Part shown: piece after piece, positions 12,385-25,502 of the stretch | Layout of the letters: every line of letters starts with the position of its first letter | How positions within the stretch are numbered: the stretch's first letter is position 1 | DNA from: Valencia hispanica | Lineage: Eukaryota; Chordata; Actinopteri; Cyprinodontiformes; Valenciidae | Assembly: GCA_963556495.2 (NCBI GenBank) | Contig: OY747712.1 | Location: 27,368,735-27,432,734, forward strand | DNA: 64,000 nucleotides | Direction of reading: 5' to 3' | The notes under the pieces: generated by a model | What the model was told of the DNA's origin: nothing | Seen by the model: only the letters and a program-made list of their open reading frames with translations | The model's database searches: none | Made by a program: the position numbers and the translations under genes

Positions 12385-12599
12385 TCGGGGTGCCCAAGTT
12401 ATGACTTCGAAGATCTACTATCCTGCAACTTTTGGATGCATCCCTGCTTCTACATACCTGAATCAAATGAATGGAGCATTACTAGGCCTCTGTAGAGATA
12501 AAAGATGCTGCTGAGCAATTTGACTCTGGTGTGTTGGAGAAGGGAGGCATCTAAAAGTTGCAGGATGGTAGATCTCGAGGACTGGAGTTGGGCACCCTG
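12385..12599. mobile_element. Small hAT-type non-autonomous element with perfect 8-bp target duplication
   Basis: TGTTAGAC is present at 12377-12384 and again at 12600-12607, an exact 8-bp duplication. The ends TCGGGGTGCCCAAG and, reversed, CAGGGTGCCCAACTCC mirror each other, with 'atcctgcaacttttggatg' mirrored inside. It is related to the neighbour at 12138 but is a separate insertion. Confidence 0.88.
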
Positions 12600-12607
12600 T
12601 GTTAGAC

Positions 12608-14743
12608 AAAAAAGACACAACACACAAAAAAAGCTAATTCTTGTTTTGTTGTTTCTAGCAAACAGGGTAAAGTCTTTTTGATCCTGTAGTTTATGTTATT
12701 CAAAACTTTTACTCCTATGTTAAAGGTAAATTTGTGAACCTAGAATGTGGTTCAAAGTACCAGAGGTGGATATTCTTAGTATAATATGATGTTATCCAGG
12801 TTTTTGATAACATGAGAAAAAGTTGCCCAGACGTTTGTTTAAAAAAAATTCCCAATCATTATCTGAGAATTACATTTTTTTTTATTTGCGCATACAGGGG
12901 CAGTTTCTTCTTCAAAAGTAGAGAATCTGTGCCACAGTCCAGGGTATCATCATATATTAATATTTCAGAAAACGGAAATCAAATGTCTTCTCCTAAGTGT
13001 GTGACAAGAGTCAAGACTGCACAGTACTGCAGGTCTGATAGGTGCATCCTGCAGGCTAATTTTCTCCATTTTAGATATGAAACGCAACAACCAAAAAAGT
13101 AAAAGTTCTTCTGTACTGCTATTTTTAAAAATTCATCATCAAAAATCGTTATAATAGTTTGACAACTTCTGCAGTATCTATTATCTTCATCACTGCTCTA
13201 ATGCTAACAGTCCAGCAGGTGGCACTGTATAGATAGCTAAGTGTGAAATCTCGTTTGAGAGATGCTAATGATGATTATGATGTGAAGAAATATCAGCAGT
13301 GTTCAGACTCAAGAAGGAGACAGATGAAAACACTTGTTTGTGCTGATTAATAGGATATGTAGGACAGCCAGGACTTGTTTATGAATTCATCTGCTTAAAA
13401 AAGGGAAATGTGATTACATGTAAATAGAAAAGCTGAATTAATATAATGAATTCTTCACTTTGAATCCAGGACAGAGTACTGCCAGAGGGATCCAGACTGA
13501 AAGGAAGCAGAAATGCCTGTAGAGCGTCGATTTCTCCCTAAATAAACATAGTAACTGGTGATGATGCATTATATGACACAGGTTGGAGGAAGTCATCATA
13601 AACTGCAGGAATAATTTCTTGTTTAGGGATCTTGTTCTTTAGGCTCAATCTTTTCGGTTACAGGAACAGATGGAGTAAACAGAGTCATGGCCTTGCTGCA
13701 GAGGTGAGATTACTCAGAAACTTTGCAATGTTGGATTTGATCATACATGATTAGATGACTAATCCAGCAACATTCTACATGAAAAAGTTGTTTCACAACA
13801 ATCAAGTTCTTGCCATTTATGGGGGTCTTCATTTGCTAAGAAAAGCATCAGGTTCTACTGGATGGGGTTTGAGAGGCAGCCTGAAACCTGTGTTTAAATG
13901 TAATGTGTGTGCAAAGTTTCTTTACTCACCCAGGTCCATCGCAACACTAACAGCACACCTGCTTATTGGCGCCTCCTAACAGAACTGCCTTCCCATTTAA
14001 GTTTTTTTTAAATAGCATATGCAGTTTAATTTTACTGTTTCTTTAACAATGAAGTCGTTTTTTAAAAATATATATTTATTCGAACAGGAGTGAAAGCTAA
14101 CTTTGCTAAAACTAAGCAATGGCCATGATAATCATAAGTCTAATCGGCAGAAATGTGAATTAAATTGTGCTTAAACAAGTAAATCTGATTGTACACTCAC
14201 AAATGTGAATTATTGATTGATTTAAGTATTTATCAGCAAACCCAGTTCAGCTGTTTATAGATTTTAGGTAAACAACATAAACCATCTCAAAAGCACAGTT
14301 TTAAGCTCTTTACGAGTGACATTTCTTCAGTTTAATGTAATGATAGATAATGAAAGCATGTCTTAGTTCACAGAAGGTTTCATTAACCTTGTGGGGGGTG
14401 GAGTATCTTCATATGTTTACATTATACTTAAAATGCAGCAGCTACTGCAGTGCTTATGCACAGATGAATACCTATAAATAATTTTCAACTGGTTAATAAT
14501 CAGCGCACACAGAAAAGGATAAATAAAACCTTGTAAGAAAATCCCCATGAACCTAAACCTGTCTAAAGCTTTACCCGTAACCAGATTGGTCCATTACCTT
14601 TCAATGAAAAGCCTCCATAATGATCAACATTTGCTTTCTTATGGAGAATTAAAAAGTGAAGGACATTTTTTAGATACATTTTCCAGATAGAAATCTAAAG
14701 AGTGTGGAAAACATTTGTATTCAGGTACCTCTACTGTGATACC
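12608..14743. other. Intergenic DNA, nothing recognised
   Basis: No coding exon or element end could be supported. Open frames at 12812-13102 and 13755-13979 have no recognisable domains. Confidence 0.5.
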
Positions 14744-14751
14744 TCTAAAAG

Positions 14752-16088
14752 TAGGGTTGGGAATCGTTTGAATTTCGACGATTCCGATTCCAATTCCGAT
14801 TCCTTGTTTCGATTCTGGTTCCAAACGATTCTCGATTCCGATTCTTTGGAGGGACAGGGTAATTCATTTATTTATTTGTTTGCATATTTTAAATGACCTA
14901 CTTTAAAATACACTACTTGTTTACACTGCTATTTCTTCTTAATCGTTGTGTGTTGGTCCTACATGTGTTTATATTAAGCTTATTGATTTACTTGTACAGT
15001 TTCTTTTTTTGTTGTGTGTGTTGGTTTCATTTGTGTTTTTGAGTGCTGCTGCTGCAACAAGGAAATTTCCCTTATGGGATTAATAAAGTATTTCTATCTA
15101 CCTACCCACCTACCTATAGGTAGTCTTACTTGATGAAATACTCTAAACTTTACTTTACTTAATTTAATTGCTTAATTTACTTGATTTAGTTCTGGGATCA
15201 ATTAAGTATTTTTGAATTGAATTTGATTAACTATGGAATTGGAAGATGGATTTTAATTCTATTAACTTTTTACTTTCAATAAATTTCTCACAGGGCTGTT
15301 ATCTATGGACTTGGGGATAAATATTACTTTTTTTCACAGTGGTAACATTTTTACAGGAGACGAGGAGAGCTGTATTTTTGAAAACCATGAAAACCGATTT
15401 CCAAACATCCTGCATGTCTGTCTGCAGAATATTGAACTAAAAATAAGAAACAACTTCAACAATCCTGTTCATATTAGCTGCAGGAACATTATAAAATCTA
15501 GTTGTTGCGTTTTGCTCGGTTGCTATGGTGAACGGAGGAGGCGGAGCACATCGGAGTATTATCAGCTGCCTGGCTAAAGTTAGCTTAGCAATCTCAGAGC
15601 GTTTGTCTATGAAAACAAATACTTGAGCTAACGTTAGCTGAAAATTTGCACTTGAGTTGAACAACGATTCGAGTATAACTTGTTTGCTGCCGTAATGTTG
15701 ACATCAGACGTATTTTACTGACCGGATTTGGACTGCAGTGCGGCGCTGGGCTGACGGTTGAATCCGGGAGGAAGAGCTAATGAGGTAAGCCGGCGTCAAA
15801 CACAGAGCGGTCGGTTATATACAGGTTTAGCACTGAGCTCTGTTGTTTTGTTTGCTAAAGTGAAGACAAATCTTAGAGTGTCTCCACACACCTTCCATGA
15901 TTGCGCAGTAATATAACGCTAACACTTCTGGTGGATTCTTCTTTGTTGGTATTCGGCGGGTTCTTCTTCTGGTCGGCGGACTGGGAATCGAAACTAGGAA
16001 TCGTAATTTTAAAAATTGAACGATTCCGGGAGAATCGACATATGAGTCCCGGTTCCAATCGATGCTCGATTCTCGATGCCCAACCCTA
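14752..16088. mobile_element. 1.3-kb hAT-type element upstream of glutamine synthetase
   Basis: TCTAAAAG occurs at 14744-14751 and 16089-16096, a perfect 8-bp target duplication. The ends are TAGGGTTGGGAATCG and, reversed, TAGGGTTGGGCATCG, followed on both sides by runs of GATTCC/CGATTC motifs. No transposase frame is visible, so it is non-autonomous. At about 15040-15115 it contains 'gggattaataaagta' plus a CTAC-rich tail resembling a LINE 3' end (compare 52232), probably a nested fragment. The right third (15480-15800) is richer in CpG than its surroundings. It ends about 0.95 kb before the glutamine synthetase TATA box. Confidence 0.85.
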
Positions 16089-16096
16089 TCTAAAAG

Positions 16097-16968
16097 TAAG
16101 GGCAAGCACTTACCTTTAATAATCCCCATATGGGTAAATAGAGTCTGCCTGTGTGGGATTCGATCTTCGTATAAATACAGTTGTTCTGTGAAGGCCTCAG
16201 AAGTTTGTTAGAGAAGATTTGAGAACAATTAGCTTCTTGAAGACCAAGAAAAGCACCAGACCAGACAGTGATGGGGGGTGGACTGTGTACTGGAAACAGT
16301 AGGCTATAGCAGAGTTTTAAACCTACAAATGAACGACTCAATCTCTTTTAGGCTCAAAACTACTACTGACATCATATAACCTAAGTTGCATGTCTTTTTG
16401 TTTTAAGTGTCATTCAAAAAGTAAAACAGAAGAGGTCAAATATGAACCTCAAATCTGCTCCCTAAACTGGTATCATACAGTAAACAGGCTGATCAGATCT
16501 CTATACAGCACCACAAAGTAAAGCACATGACGGTTACTTGTTAGAATCAGAATGCATTAATTCATATTTTGGGGGTTTAACTCTCATATTCGTGTGATAA
16601 GAAAGCCTCCACCTGGAAGTTTCTATCGCTGGCATTTAAAAAGGAAAGCGCAGTTATACTTATATCTGCCACATGGTGTCGCCTTAGATTCGTCAGAACT
16701 TGTACACAGTCTATGATCAGAACCTAATGGAGATTGAACTGAACCTAGAGTTGCACATGTTGTTCCACACAGTTGTGTCTGTCCATTCCCAGCACCGAAT
16801 ACTAAGCACTTATCTTTTTGTTCTCAGTTTATCCCTTTAGATTGAGTTTCTTCATAAGCGGGGAGCTCACACCCTCATGACTGATAATGCATGCGGTTCA
16901 GGTGCTGCCAGGGAGCCTTGAGGCTGTCCAATGAAGAAACAGCATGTCCCTTTTCTCCGCCCTGTCGA
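16097..16968. other. Upstream flank of the glutamine synthetase promoter
   Basis: No coding sequence or repeat end is recognised. A CCAAT box is seen at 16928-16932; a second is at 16969-16973. I cannot assign hormone-response elements with confidence. Confidence 0.45.
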
Positions 16969-17012
16969 CCAATCAAAAAAGTGAGGCGTCGCAGTCGGCG
17001 TTCTTATAAATA
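16969..17012 (+). promoter_or_regulatory. Core promoter of glutamine synthetase: CCAAT and TATA boxes
   Basis: CCAAT is at 16969-16973 and TATAAATA at 17005-17012. A start of transcription about 25-35 bases after the TATA box (near 17030-17042) fits the non-coding exon 1 and its splice donor at 17129. Confidence 0.75.
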
Positions 17013-17035
17013 CGGCTGACTAAAACGGTGGCACC

Positions 17036-17128
17036 GGAGAATGAGAGAGATACTAAAGAACCATCGTCGAACCACACATTGGACCTGCCAGTCCTTTAGT
17101 TTTTATTTCAATTTTATTGTTTCTCCTG
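17036..17128 (+). other. Non-coding exon 1 of glutamine synthetase (5' UTR)
   Basis: The exon ends ...CTCCTG followed by the donor GTAAGT at 17129. The first intron runs to AG at 17767-17768. In the frame of the main start codon an in-frame TAG lies at 17097-17099 with no ATG after it, which supports ATG 17791 as the true start. The exon's 5' limit is inferred from the TATA box. Confidence 0.7.
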
Positions 17129-17779
17129 GTAAGTTTATCTTTTTTTTGGTTGTTTTTTTAATTGGTCAGACTGGACAGTTAAAACTGTTTGTGGCGGACT
17201 CTTTATTGTGACGTGTAGGCTATTATTCCGGCATTTTTTCTTCAACGTATGTTATCTTTGGTTATAATGGGACTGTTTCTATAGTTTAGACTTTCACTGT
17301 ATGTTATTAATTGTTATTATCGTATATAGTGTTTGATTCTAACCAGGAAGGGGATGATGTAATCTTGCCACTCTCTTGCAGTCAGCAATAGTTACAATGA
17401 TTATCGCAATGAGATGTAGAGCAGCATTGTGTTCGGTTAGAACTGGTTTTCTGCGAGTCATCTTTTTTGCGCTGGTAAACTCCGTCGTCATTTTATTAGT
17501 CAGCATCTGTGGTAGAAAGTCGCCGCTTCTTTGTTTCCCAAGCGGAGAAAACGAGAAAAAACTGGAAATGTGTCTTTTTTTTTTTTCTCCTTCCGCATCC
17601 TCAACATGTTTTTCCACCAACCCCCCCACCTCCTCTTCTAGAAAACCAAAATCACAATGGTGCTGTTTTTTTGCTTTTGCGCCCCCCGAAGCCCAGCTAG
17701 TTACGCAACATGTGATCCATCCCTGGTCTTCATCGCATATATTTACTCTCTCCTCTTCTCACTCTCAGGTGTGTTATAG
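17041..17779 (+). promoter_or_regulatory. Possible upstream ORF in the glutamine synthetase mRNA
   Basis: ATG at 17041 opens a frame of 29 codons in exon 1 that continues across the 640-base intron 1 (17129-17768) into exon 2 and stops at TAG 17777-17779. It gives 32 codons and ends 11 bases before the main ATG. It is only present if transcription starts at or before 17041, which is close to the position predicted from the TATA box. A regulatory role is inference. Confidence 0.4.
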
Positions 17780-17790
17780 TATTAGTTAAA

Positions 17791-19431
<1,641 letters not shown>

Positions 19432-19777
19432 ACCCACAACTCCCAGACTGACTTTTACTGCCCTCCCAGATTTCTTTAAATATACTAGTACTGTATTTCT
19501 TTCTCCCACTAAGATGATTTTTAACTTACAATGCTAATGGATTAAAGTTGGCTGGTCAACTTGAAACAAGTTAATGAGATACTTGGTAGTTATGAGCTGG
19601 TGACGTCAGGGTACGCCTTTCCTTGTATTGTTAAACAGGGATTGGCTTTTGTGACACTGTTTTTAGCCCATGCCATATCATTCCCTCTTTGTCTGTCTAG
19701 GACTAAAACAAACTAAAGCACAAGGACACTGCAGAGTAGGGATGCTAAAGCTGGACGACATGTGTAATAGTAATAAA
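19432..19777 (+). other. 3' UTR of glutamine synthetase up to the first AATAAA
   Basis: After the TAA at 19429-19431 the first canonical polyadenylation signal, AATAAA, is at 19772-19777. Another is at 20528-20533, so a longer 3' UTR is possible, as in other vertebrate glul genes. The actual cleavage site cannot be seen. Confidence 0.5.
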
Positions 19778-19799
19778 TGTGACTAGTTCTTGTACTGTT

Positions 19800-21440
19800 A
19801 ATATGTGTTGACCTGACTTTCCCAAGTTCTTAATGTTACTAACATTCTCATTCTATGAACTGTCTGTTTTTTTTTTTTTTTTTTTTAAATAATGTTTGAT
19901 GTCCTCAAATTCTGGCACATTTTCGTCAACTTGTATGGTACACTTGTAGATGTCCCAGACATATAAGTTGTTATAAAGTGGTGGATCTTTCCATAATGCC
20001 ATTTGTAAAGTTTCCTCAAGGAGTTTTATCCTTTTGTTAACTGCGATATATTGTAATGCGCCTTGGTAAAACATCAAGTTTACTGAACCTGGTGATTTTT
20101 ATTGATACATTTAAAACATTTATTTTTATCACAACTGCTTGTCTCTGACTATTGTATTAAATAGTTTTATTCGGGATTTGCTGCCATGCAGAAGGCAAGA
20201 TTTAGAATGCCTTGCTTAAATAGGTTAAATGAGGCCGCGAGACTCACTATTTTAATTTAAGAAGATGCACTTTAGTTTGCTTCCCTTTCCGTACGCAGTT
20301 TTTTTTAACATTGCATCTGATCCAAACAAAAAATTAACACTTTTTATAACAGAGCTGAGAGTAAAGCATCCATCTTACTGTTGGACATAAGTAACATGGT
20401 GGTTTCAAGTTGGCATCCAGAGAAGTCCAGGCTGGTCTGCAGATTTCAGAGTATCTGCACCAATTTGCTAAATCTTAACATCTGGTGCTGGAGGGTTTTA
20501 TGATAAATTGTAAACACAGAACAGTAAAATAAAATGCACCCGACGTTTAACGGGCTGTGCCTTCTCATATGCCAAAACATGTGGTCTCAGCTTGGCATAG
20601 CCTATTTCTAACAAACAGCTCAACGCCAACTTAGTTCTCACCGTTTTTTTTCTGGATCCTGTGGGTGGAAACTGGAAAGTGAGGCACTCGCGTGATAATT
20701 ATTAGGCTTTTTCAATGCAACGGCCTGAAGACAGTATTCTTGTCGGCGCTTTGTCAAACTCCTTCAGAGCAAGACTGATTGTTATGGCTAAAATCTTTAA
20801 TTTATTTTGTCTGTGACCTGGTTTTAACCTTCAGTTCACTTATCTACGTTTGTAACATGGGAATTCCTCATTAAGTGAAACAAAACCTAACCTAAAGTAT
20901 TATTTCCTGATACTGAGTACCTGAGTTTGTCCTTGCATTCAAATGTTGGCTTTGGACTTTTGGTGAGAACATTTTGTTTTTATTCTGAGGGAAGTTTGCA
21001 CGAGACATGTATTTCTGCTCTGCTCTCTCTTCTTGTGTGAAGGGCCACTGAGTTTGTTTCTGAGACCTTTCACCTACATCCCAGCTGCTTCACACCACAA
21101 AGTTGTTAGAGAGTGCACTGATTGGCTTTCCCTGGAACAAGTTAACCAATCCCAAAGTAAAGGGCAGGTTCAGTCCTATGTAAGGAAAGACTGCTGGACT
21201 GAAGCCAATAACTGTTCTCTTGATTTGTTTTGCTCCCCAAATCATAAACCCTGTTCTACCCTCCACCTGTTGTGTACATGGCTTTGCCGAATTTCCAGAC
21301 TGTGTGCCTGAACAAAAAGGCATTAGACTGAGATTCAAGTTAACCTGCACGTTCAAAACAGACAAGGACAAGGGGTCAAAGGCGAGCTTGTAAACACCCT
21401 TGGAAAAAAAGCTAAATCAAATTGACACTCTAACAAAGGT
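19800..21440. other. Downstream flank of glutamine synthetase
   Basis: It contains a T run at 19869-19886 and may include an extended 3' UTR. No further gene or element is recognised. Confidence 0.45.
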
Positions 21441-21662
21441 TATGCACTCAGTGGCCACTTTATTAGGCACATATTTTTAGTTCCAGGTTGGACCCTCTTT
21501 TGGCTTCAAATTTTTTGTATTATAGATTCCAAAAATGTGTTGATAACTTGTATCATCTATTTTAAGTCCATGTTGACATGATACTATTACCTTATTGCTT
21601 CAAATGTTTAAACTGCGCTTCCATGGTGCAAATCCTGCGTTATACCACATCCCAGTGATGTA

Positions 21663-21868
21663 CAGTGGCTTGCAAAATTATTCGACCCCCTTTAATTTTT
21701 CAGCATTTTGTCACATTACAGCCACAAACATGAATCAATTTTATTGGAATTCCACGTGAAAGACCAATACAAAGTGGTGTACATGTGAGAAGTGGAACGA
21801 AAATCATACATGATTCCCAACATTTTTTACAAATAAATAACTGAAAAGTGGGGTGTGCGTAATTATTC
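21663..21868. repeat. Left inverted repeat of the Tc1 element
   Basis: It mirrors 23061-23266. The inner edge is the shared motif 'taattattc' (21860-21868) against 'gaataatta' (23061-23069). Confidence 0.88.
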
Positions 21869-21879
21869 ATCCCCCGGAG

Positions 21880-22896
21880 TCAGTACTTTGTAGAACCACC
21901 TTTTGCTGCAATTCCAGCTGCCAGTCTTTTAGGGTATGTCTCTACCAGCTTTGCACATCTAGAGACTGAAATTCTTGCCCATTCTTCTTTGCAAAACCGC
22001 TCCAGCTCAGTCAGATTAGATGGACAGCGTTTGTGAACAGCAGTTTTCAGATCTTGCCACAGATTCTCGATTGGATTTAGATCTGGACTTTGACTGGGCC
22101 ATTCTAACACATGGATATGTTTTGTTTTAAACCATTCCATTGTTGCCCTGGCTTTATGTTTAGGGTCGTTGTCCTGCTGGAAGGTGAACCATCGCCCCAG
22201 TCTCAAGTCTTTTGCAGACTCCAAGAGGTTTTCTTCCAAGATTGCCCTGTATTTGGCTCCATCCATCTCCCATCAACTCTGACCAGCTTCCCTGTCCCTG
22301 CTGAAGAGAAGCACCCCCAGAGCATGATGCTGCCACCACCATATTTGACAGTGGGGATGGTGTGTTCAGAGTGATGTGCAGTGTTAGTTTTCCGCCACAC
22401 AGGGTTTTGCATTTTGGCCAAAAAGTTCCATTTTGGTCTCATCTGACCAGAGCACCTTCTTCCACATGTTTGCTGTGTCCCCCACATGGCTTGTGGCAAA
22501 CTGCAAACGGGACTTCTTATGGTTTTCTTTTAACAATGGCTTTCTTCTTGCCACTCTTCCATAAAGGCCAACTTTGTGCAGTGCACGACTAATAGTTGTC
22601 CTATGGACAGATTCCCCCACCTGAGCTGTAGATCTCTGCAGCTCGTCCAGAGTCACCATGGGCCTCTTGGCTGCATTTCTGATCAGCGCTCTCCTTGTTC
22701 GGCCTGTGAGTTTAGGTGGACGGCCTTGTCTTGGTAGGTTTACAGTTGTGCCATACTCCTTCCATTTCTGAATGATCGCTTGAACAGCGCTCCGTGGGAT
22801 GTTCAAGGCTTGGGAAATCTTTTTGTAGCCTAAGCCTGCTTTACATTTCTCAATAACTTTATCCCTGACCTGTCTGGTGTGTTCTTTGGACTTCAT
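21880..22896 (-). pseudogene. Tc1 transposase with two frameshifts
   Basis: It starts MKSKEHTRQVRDKVIEKCKA (ATG at 22896) with two helix-turn-helix units, YKKISQALNIPRSAVQAII and a second unit joined by the GRPPKL-like linker. The DDE catalytic residues are all present: Asp in [13 protein letters not shown], Asp in [10 protein letters not shown], and Glu in [11 protein letters not shown], with the DD34E spacing of Tc1. Two single-base-scale frame changes, near 22400 (after QNAKPC) and near 22270 (around VDGR), break the frame. Total length would be about 340 aa, the family norm. Without the shifts the protein would look complete; as read here it cannot be made in full. Confidence 0.93.
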
Positions 22897-23060
22897 GGTG
22901 TTGTTGCTCCCACCATTCTCTTAGACAACCTCTGAGGCCGTCACAGGGCAGCTGTATTTGTACTGACATTAGATTACACACAGGTGCACTCTATTTAGTC
23001 ATTAGCACTCATCAGGCAATGTCTATAGGCAACTGACTGCAATCAGACCAAAGGGGGGCT

Positions 23061-23266
23061 GAATAATTACTCACACCCCACTTTTCAGTTATTTATTTGT
23101 AAAAAATGTTTGGAATCACGTATGATTTTCATTCCACTTCTCACGTGTACACCACTTTGTATTGGTCTTTCACGTGGAATTCCAATAAAATTGATTCATG
23201 TTTGTGGCTGTAATGTGAAAAAATGTGGAAAAGTTCAAGGGGGCCGAAAACTTTTGCAAGCCACTG
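23061..23266. repeat. Right inverted repeat of the Tc1 element
   Basis: Reverse complement of 21663-21868 with scattered mismatches; it ends at the TA target dinucleotide. Confidence 0.88.
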
Positions 23267-24059
23267 TAGATATTCAATCAGATGAAAATCTGGTGGCTGT
23301 GGCCACTGGATTACAATAAACTCATTTCAAGAAACCACTTGGAGAGGATTTGAGCTTTGTGAAGTTCCATATTATCCTGTTGGATGTAAAACCAACAGAA
23401 GATGGGTACACTGTGGTCATAAATGGATAAACGTATCAATAGCACACAGATAAATGAAAGCATTCAAAATATGCCCAACTGGTACTAAGAAACCAAAGAT
23501 GTGGCAAGACAATATTTCCAAATTATTATAACACCGCCATCAGCCTGAATCAGTGACACAGCGTGGATCCATGTTTTTTATGTTGTTTACATCAAAGACT
23601 CATCAGACCAGGCAGACAGGAGTGGCATCTAGTGTGTTTTTCTTGTGCTGTCTCCCAAAATTCAAAGTGTTGTATGTTCAGAGAGGGAAGCAACGTTATT
23701 TGAGCAACTGTTTCTACAATCTTCAAATAATTTGCCTGTTCTCCTCTGATATTATCAAGGTATTTTTGCTCCAAAATTCCCACTCAACTGATATTTTCTG
23801 TTTTTGCACAGAAAATGTTCTGTTTAAAAATCACAGCTGATTGGCTGTTAAAAAAAATATTCTTCAACAACCATGCCGCATTCAAAGTAAATCAAATCTC
23901 CTTTCTTCCACCCTCTGATGCTCAGTTTCAACCTATGCAACAACTTTTCACAATATCTAAATACTTGAATGCGACGAGTTGCTCCGTGTACTTGGCAGAT
24001 TTACTATTTGTGTTAAAAGCAGTTGAATGGTTTTAAGTAAAGTGGCCAGTGAATGTATT

Positions 24060-25499
24060 AATCAGAATCCAAACCTTAAACCTAACCCTACAAGTCAGTA
24101 TACGTCTAAGAGGCACACAGTGTTCATTTTTCTTACGGCATCCTCCCTTCTGTGCTAATATTTATGTGTACCTCAAAGTATAAAAATATCAGCTTTCAAA
24201 TAATATCTCTTTCTTAAGATTTGAAACGGTTGTTTTGGCTCTCTGTTGGCAACACTGTTCCTCCTGTTTACCACTTGAGTGCTGTAACCCCCAACCCAGG
24301 ATGTGGGGAGCACCACTCTGCGACGATCTGTGAAAGCCACTTGCTGACATTCAGTCACCAAGTAAAATCTTTCTGCTTCCTCGCTTTTGAAGCTGAAATA
24401 AGGGGGTTCAATTTGCATGCAGAATCCAAACCTCTCTCTGCCTGGGAAGCTCAAACGAACGGGGGACACACTGGACAAAGGATGGAGAGAGATGCTGCCC
24501 TGTTGCTATGACAACCACCGGAATGTACAGGCTGGATCATGGTAGAAAAAACCCCACTGAGATTATGTAAGGAGGAAAAAAATGAAATGGGGTCTAATAA
24601 GTGGAGCTGCACAATAGACCTCCAGGTCATACACAGCTTTATAGTTTAAGTCGGTTAGCATTCACTCACACTATTGCATCAAATACCTACAAGTTTTTTA
24701 AATGCCTTTTTCTTACATTAAAAATTAATTGTTTTTGCAATTTACAAAGAATTGTGAATTTTGCATGAACTAAAATGTGATTAAAATAAAGACTTTTTAC
24801 ATGTTCAGTGTTACAACGTCCTGGCCAGTGTGCGTCCACCAAAGTATTCCTCGTCTCTGCTGTGTTGTTGTGTAACAAATCGCACTGGTTCAAACCAGAA
24901 TGGGTTCTTCTCTCTGGTATAAACTGAACAGAGGAGGAGATATGTGCAATAAAGTCATGACTTGCAGAGGATGAGAGAGAGTGATGAAATTTGCTGAACA
25001 GCTTTGAAAGAAAATTTGTCTGCAGCTTGTTTTGTGCAAAAAGCTGCAGATGGTGAGGTTGTCTCATGGCTCACTTTGTAGTAAAAAGCATGAAGAATCC
25101 TGTTTCTGAATAGAAAACAGAAATGGGATGTGTAACCTAAATTAGGGTTCAAATCTGTTTTGAATAAAATAGAAACAAATTTAGTATATATTTAATTGGA
25201 AAACTAATGTTAAGGCTGATTTTCCTACACTCATTCTCAAATATATTTTCACCCAAGCTGAACCTCTTAACACTTGATCGTGTGATTTTTTACCCAACCA
25301 CAATGCTTAAAAATACAGACTGTGTGAGTTTGCAGTCAATAGTTTTTAGCAGGTAGAGCCTGTAAGATAATAAAATGATCCAGCTTGGCTGAGTGGTCAT
25401 GCGTGATTTGGTTGAAGATAAAGCCACTCATCATTACCTGGGCAGTGATTGGTCCTGCATTTGTATGACACACACAGTTTTGAGCAAACTGCTTGCAGC
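24060..25499. other. Intergenic DNA, nothing recognised
   Basis: No exon, RNA gene or element end was identified. Open frames at 24173-24511 and 24687-25067 have no recognisable domains. Confidence 0.5.
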
Positions 25500-25502
25500 T
25501 AA

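Larger units (their letters stand above)
21663..23266 (-). mobile_element. Tc1-type transposon with 206-bp inverted repeats, nearly intact
   Basis: The element starts CAGTGGCTTGCAAAA and ends TTTTGCAAGCCACTG, with TA at 21661-21662 and 23267-23268. The inverted repeats run 21663-21868 and 23061-23266, with few mismatches and direct-repeat-like motifs at both ends, the IR/DR layout. One transposase gene on the minus strand fills the centre. Length is 1604 bp, normal for an autonomous Tc1. It is the youngest-looking element here. Confidence 0.95.
21445..24055 (-). mobile_element. Old Tc1-like element interrupted by a younger Tc1
   Basis: The left end CACTCAGTGGCCACTTTATT and the right end AAGTGGCCAGTGAATG (then TA at 24056-24057) are the inverted repeats of a fish Tc1-like family with CACTCACTGGCCACTTTATTAGG-type ends. 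Its transposase lies on the minus strand: the stretch 23590-24000 follows that family with 'gactcatcagaccaggca', 'gacaggagtggcatctagtg', 'aacaaccatgccgcattcaa' and 'cctttcttcca' in order. The reading frame is destroyed. The other Tc1 (21663-23266) sits inside it. Remnants of the same family are at 43560-45793 and 61880-62245. Confidence 0.8.

Noticed and set aside
17376..17789. 137-codon frame upstream of and overlapping the glutamine synthetase start
   Set aside because: Most of it lies in intron 1; the GT-AG borders at 17129 and 17768 and the clear start at 17791 explain the region.
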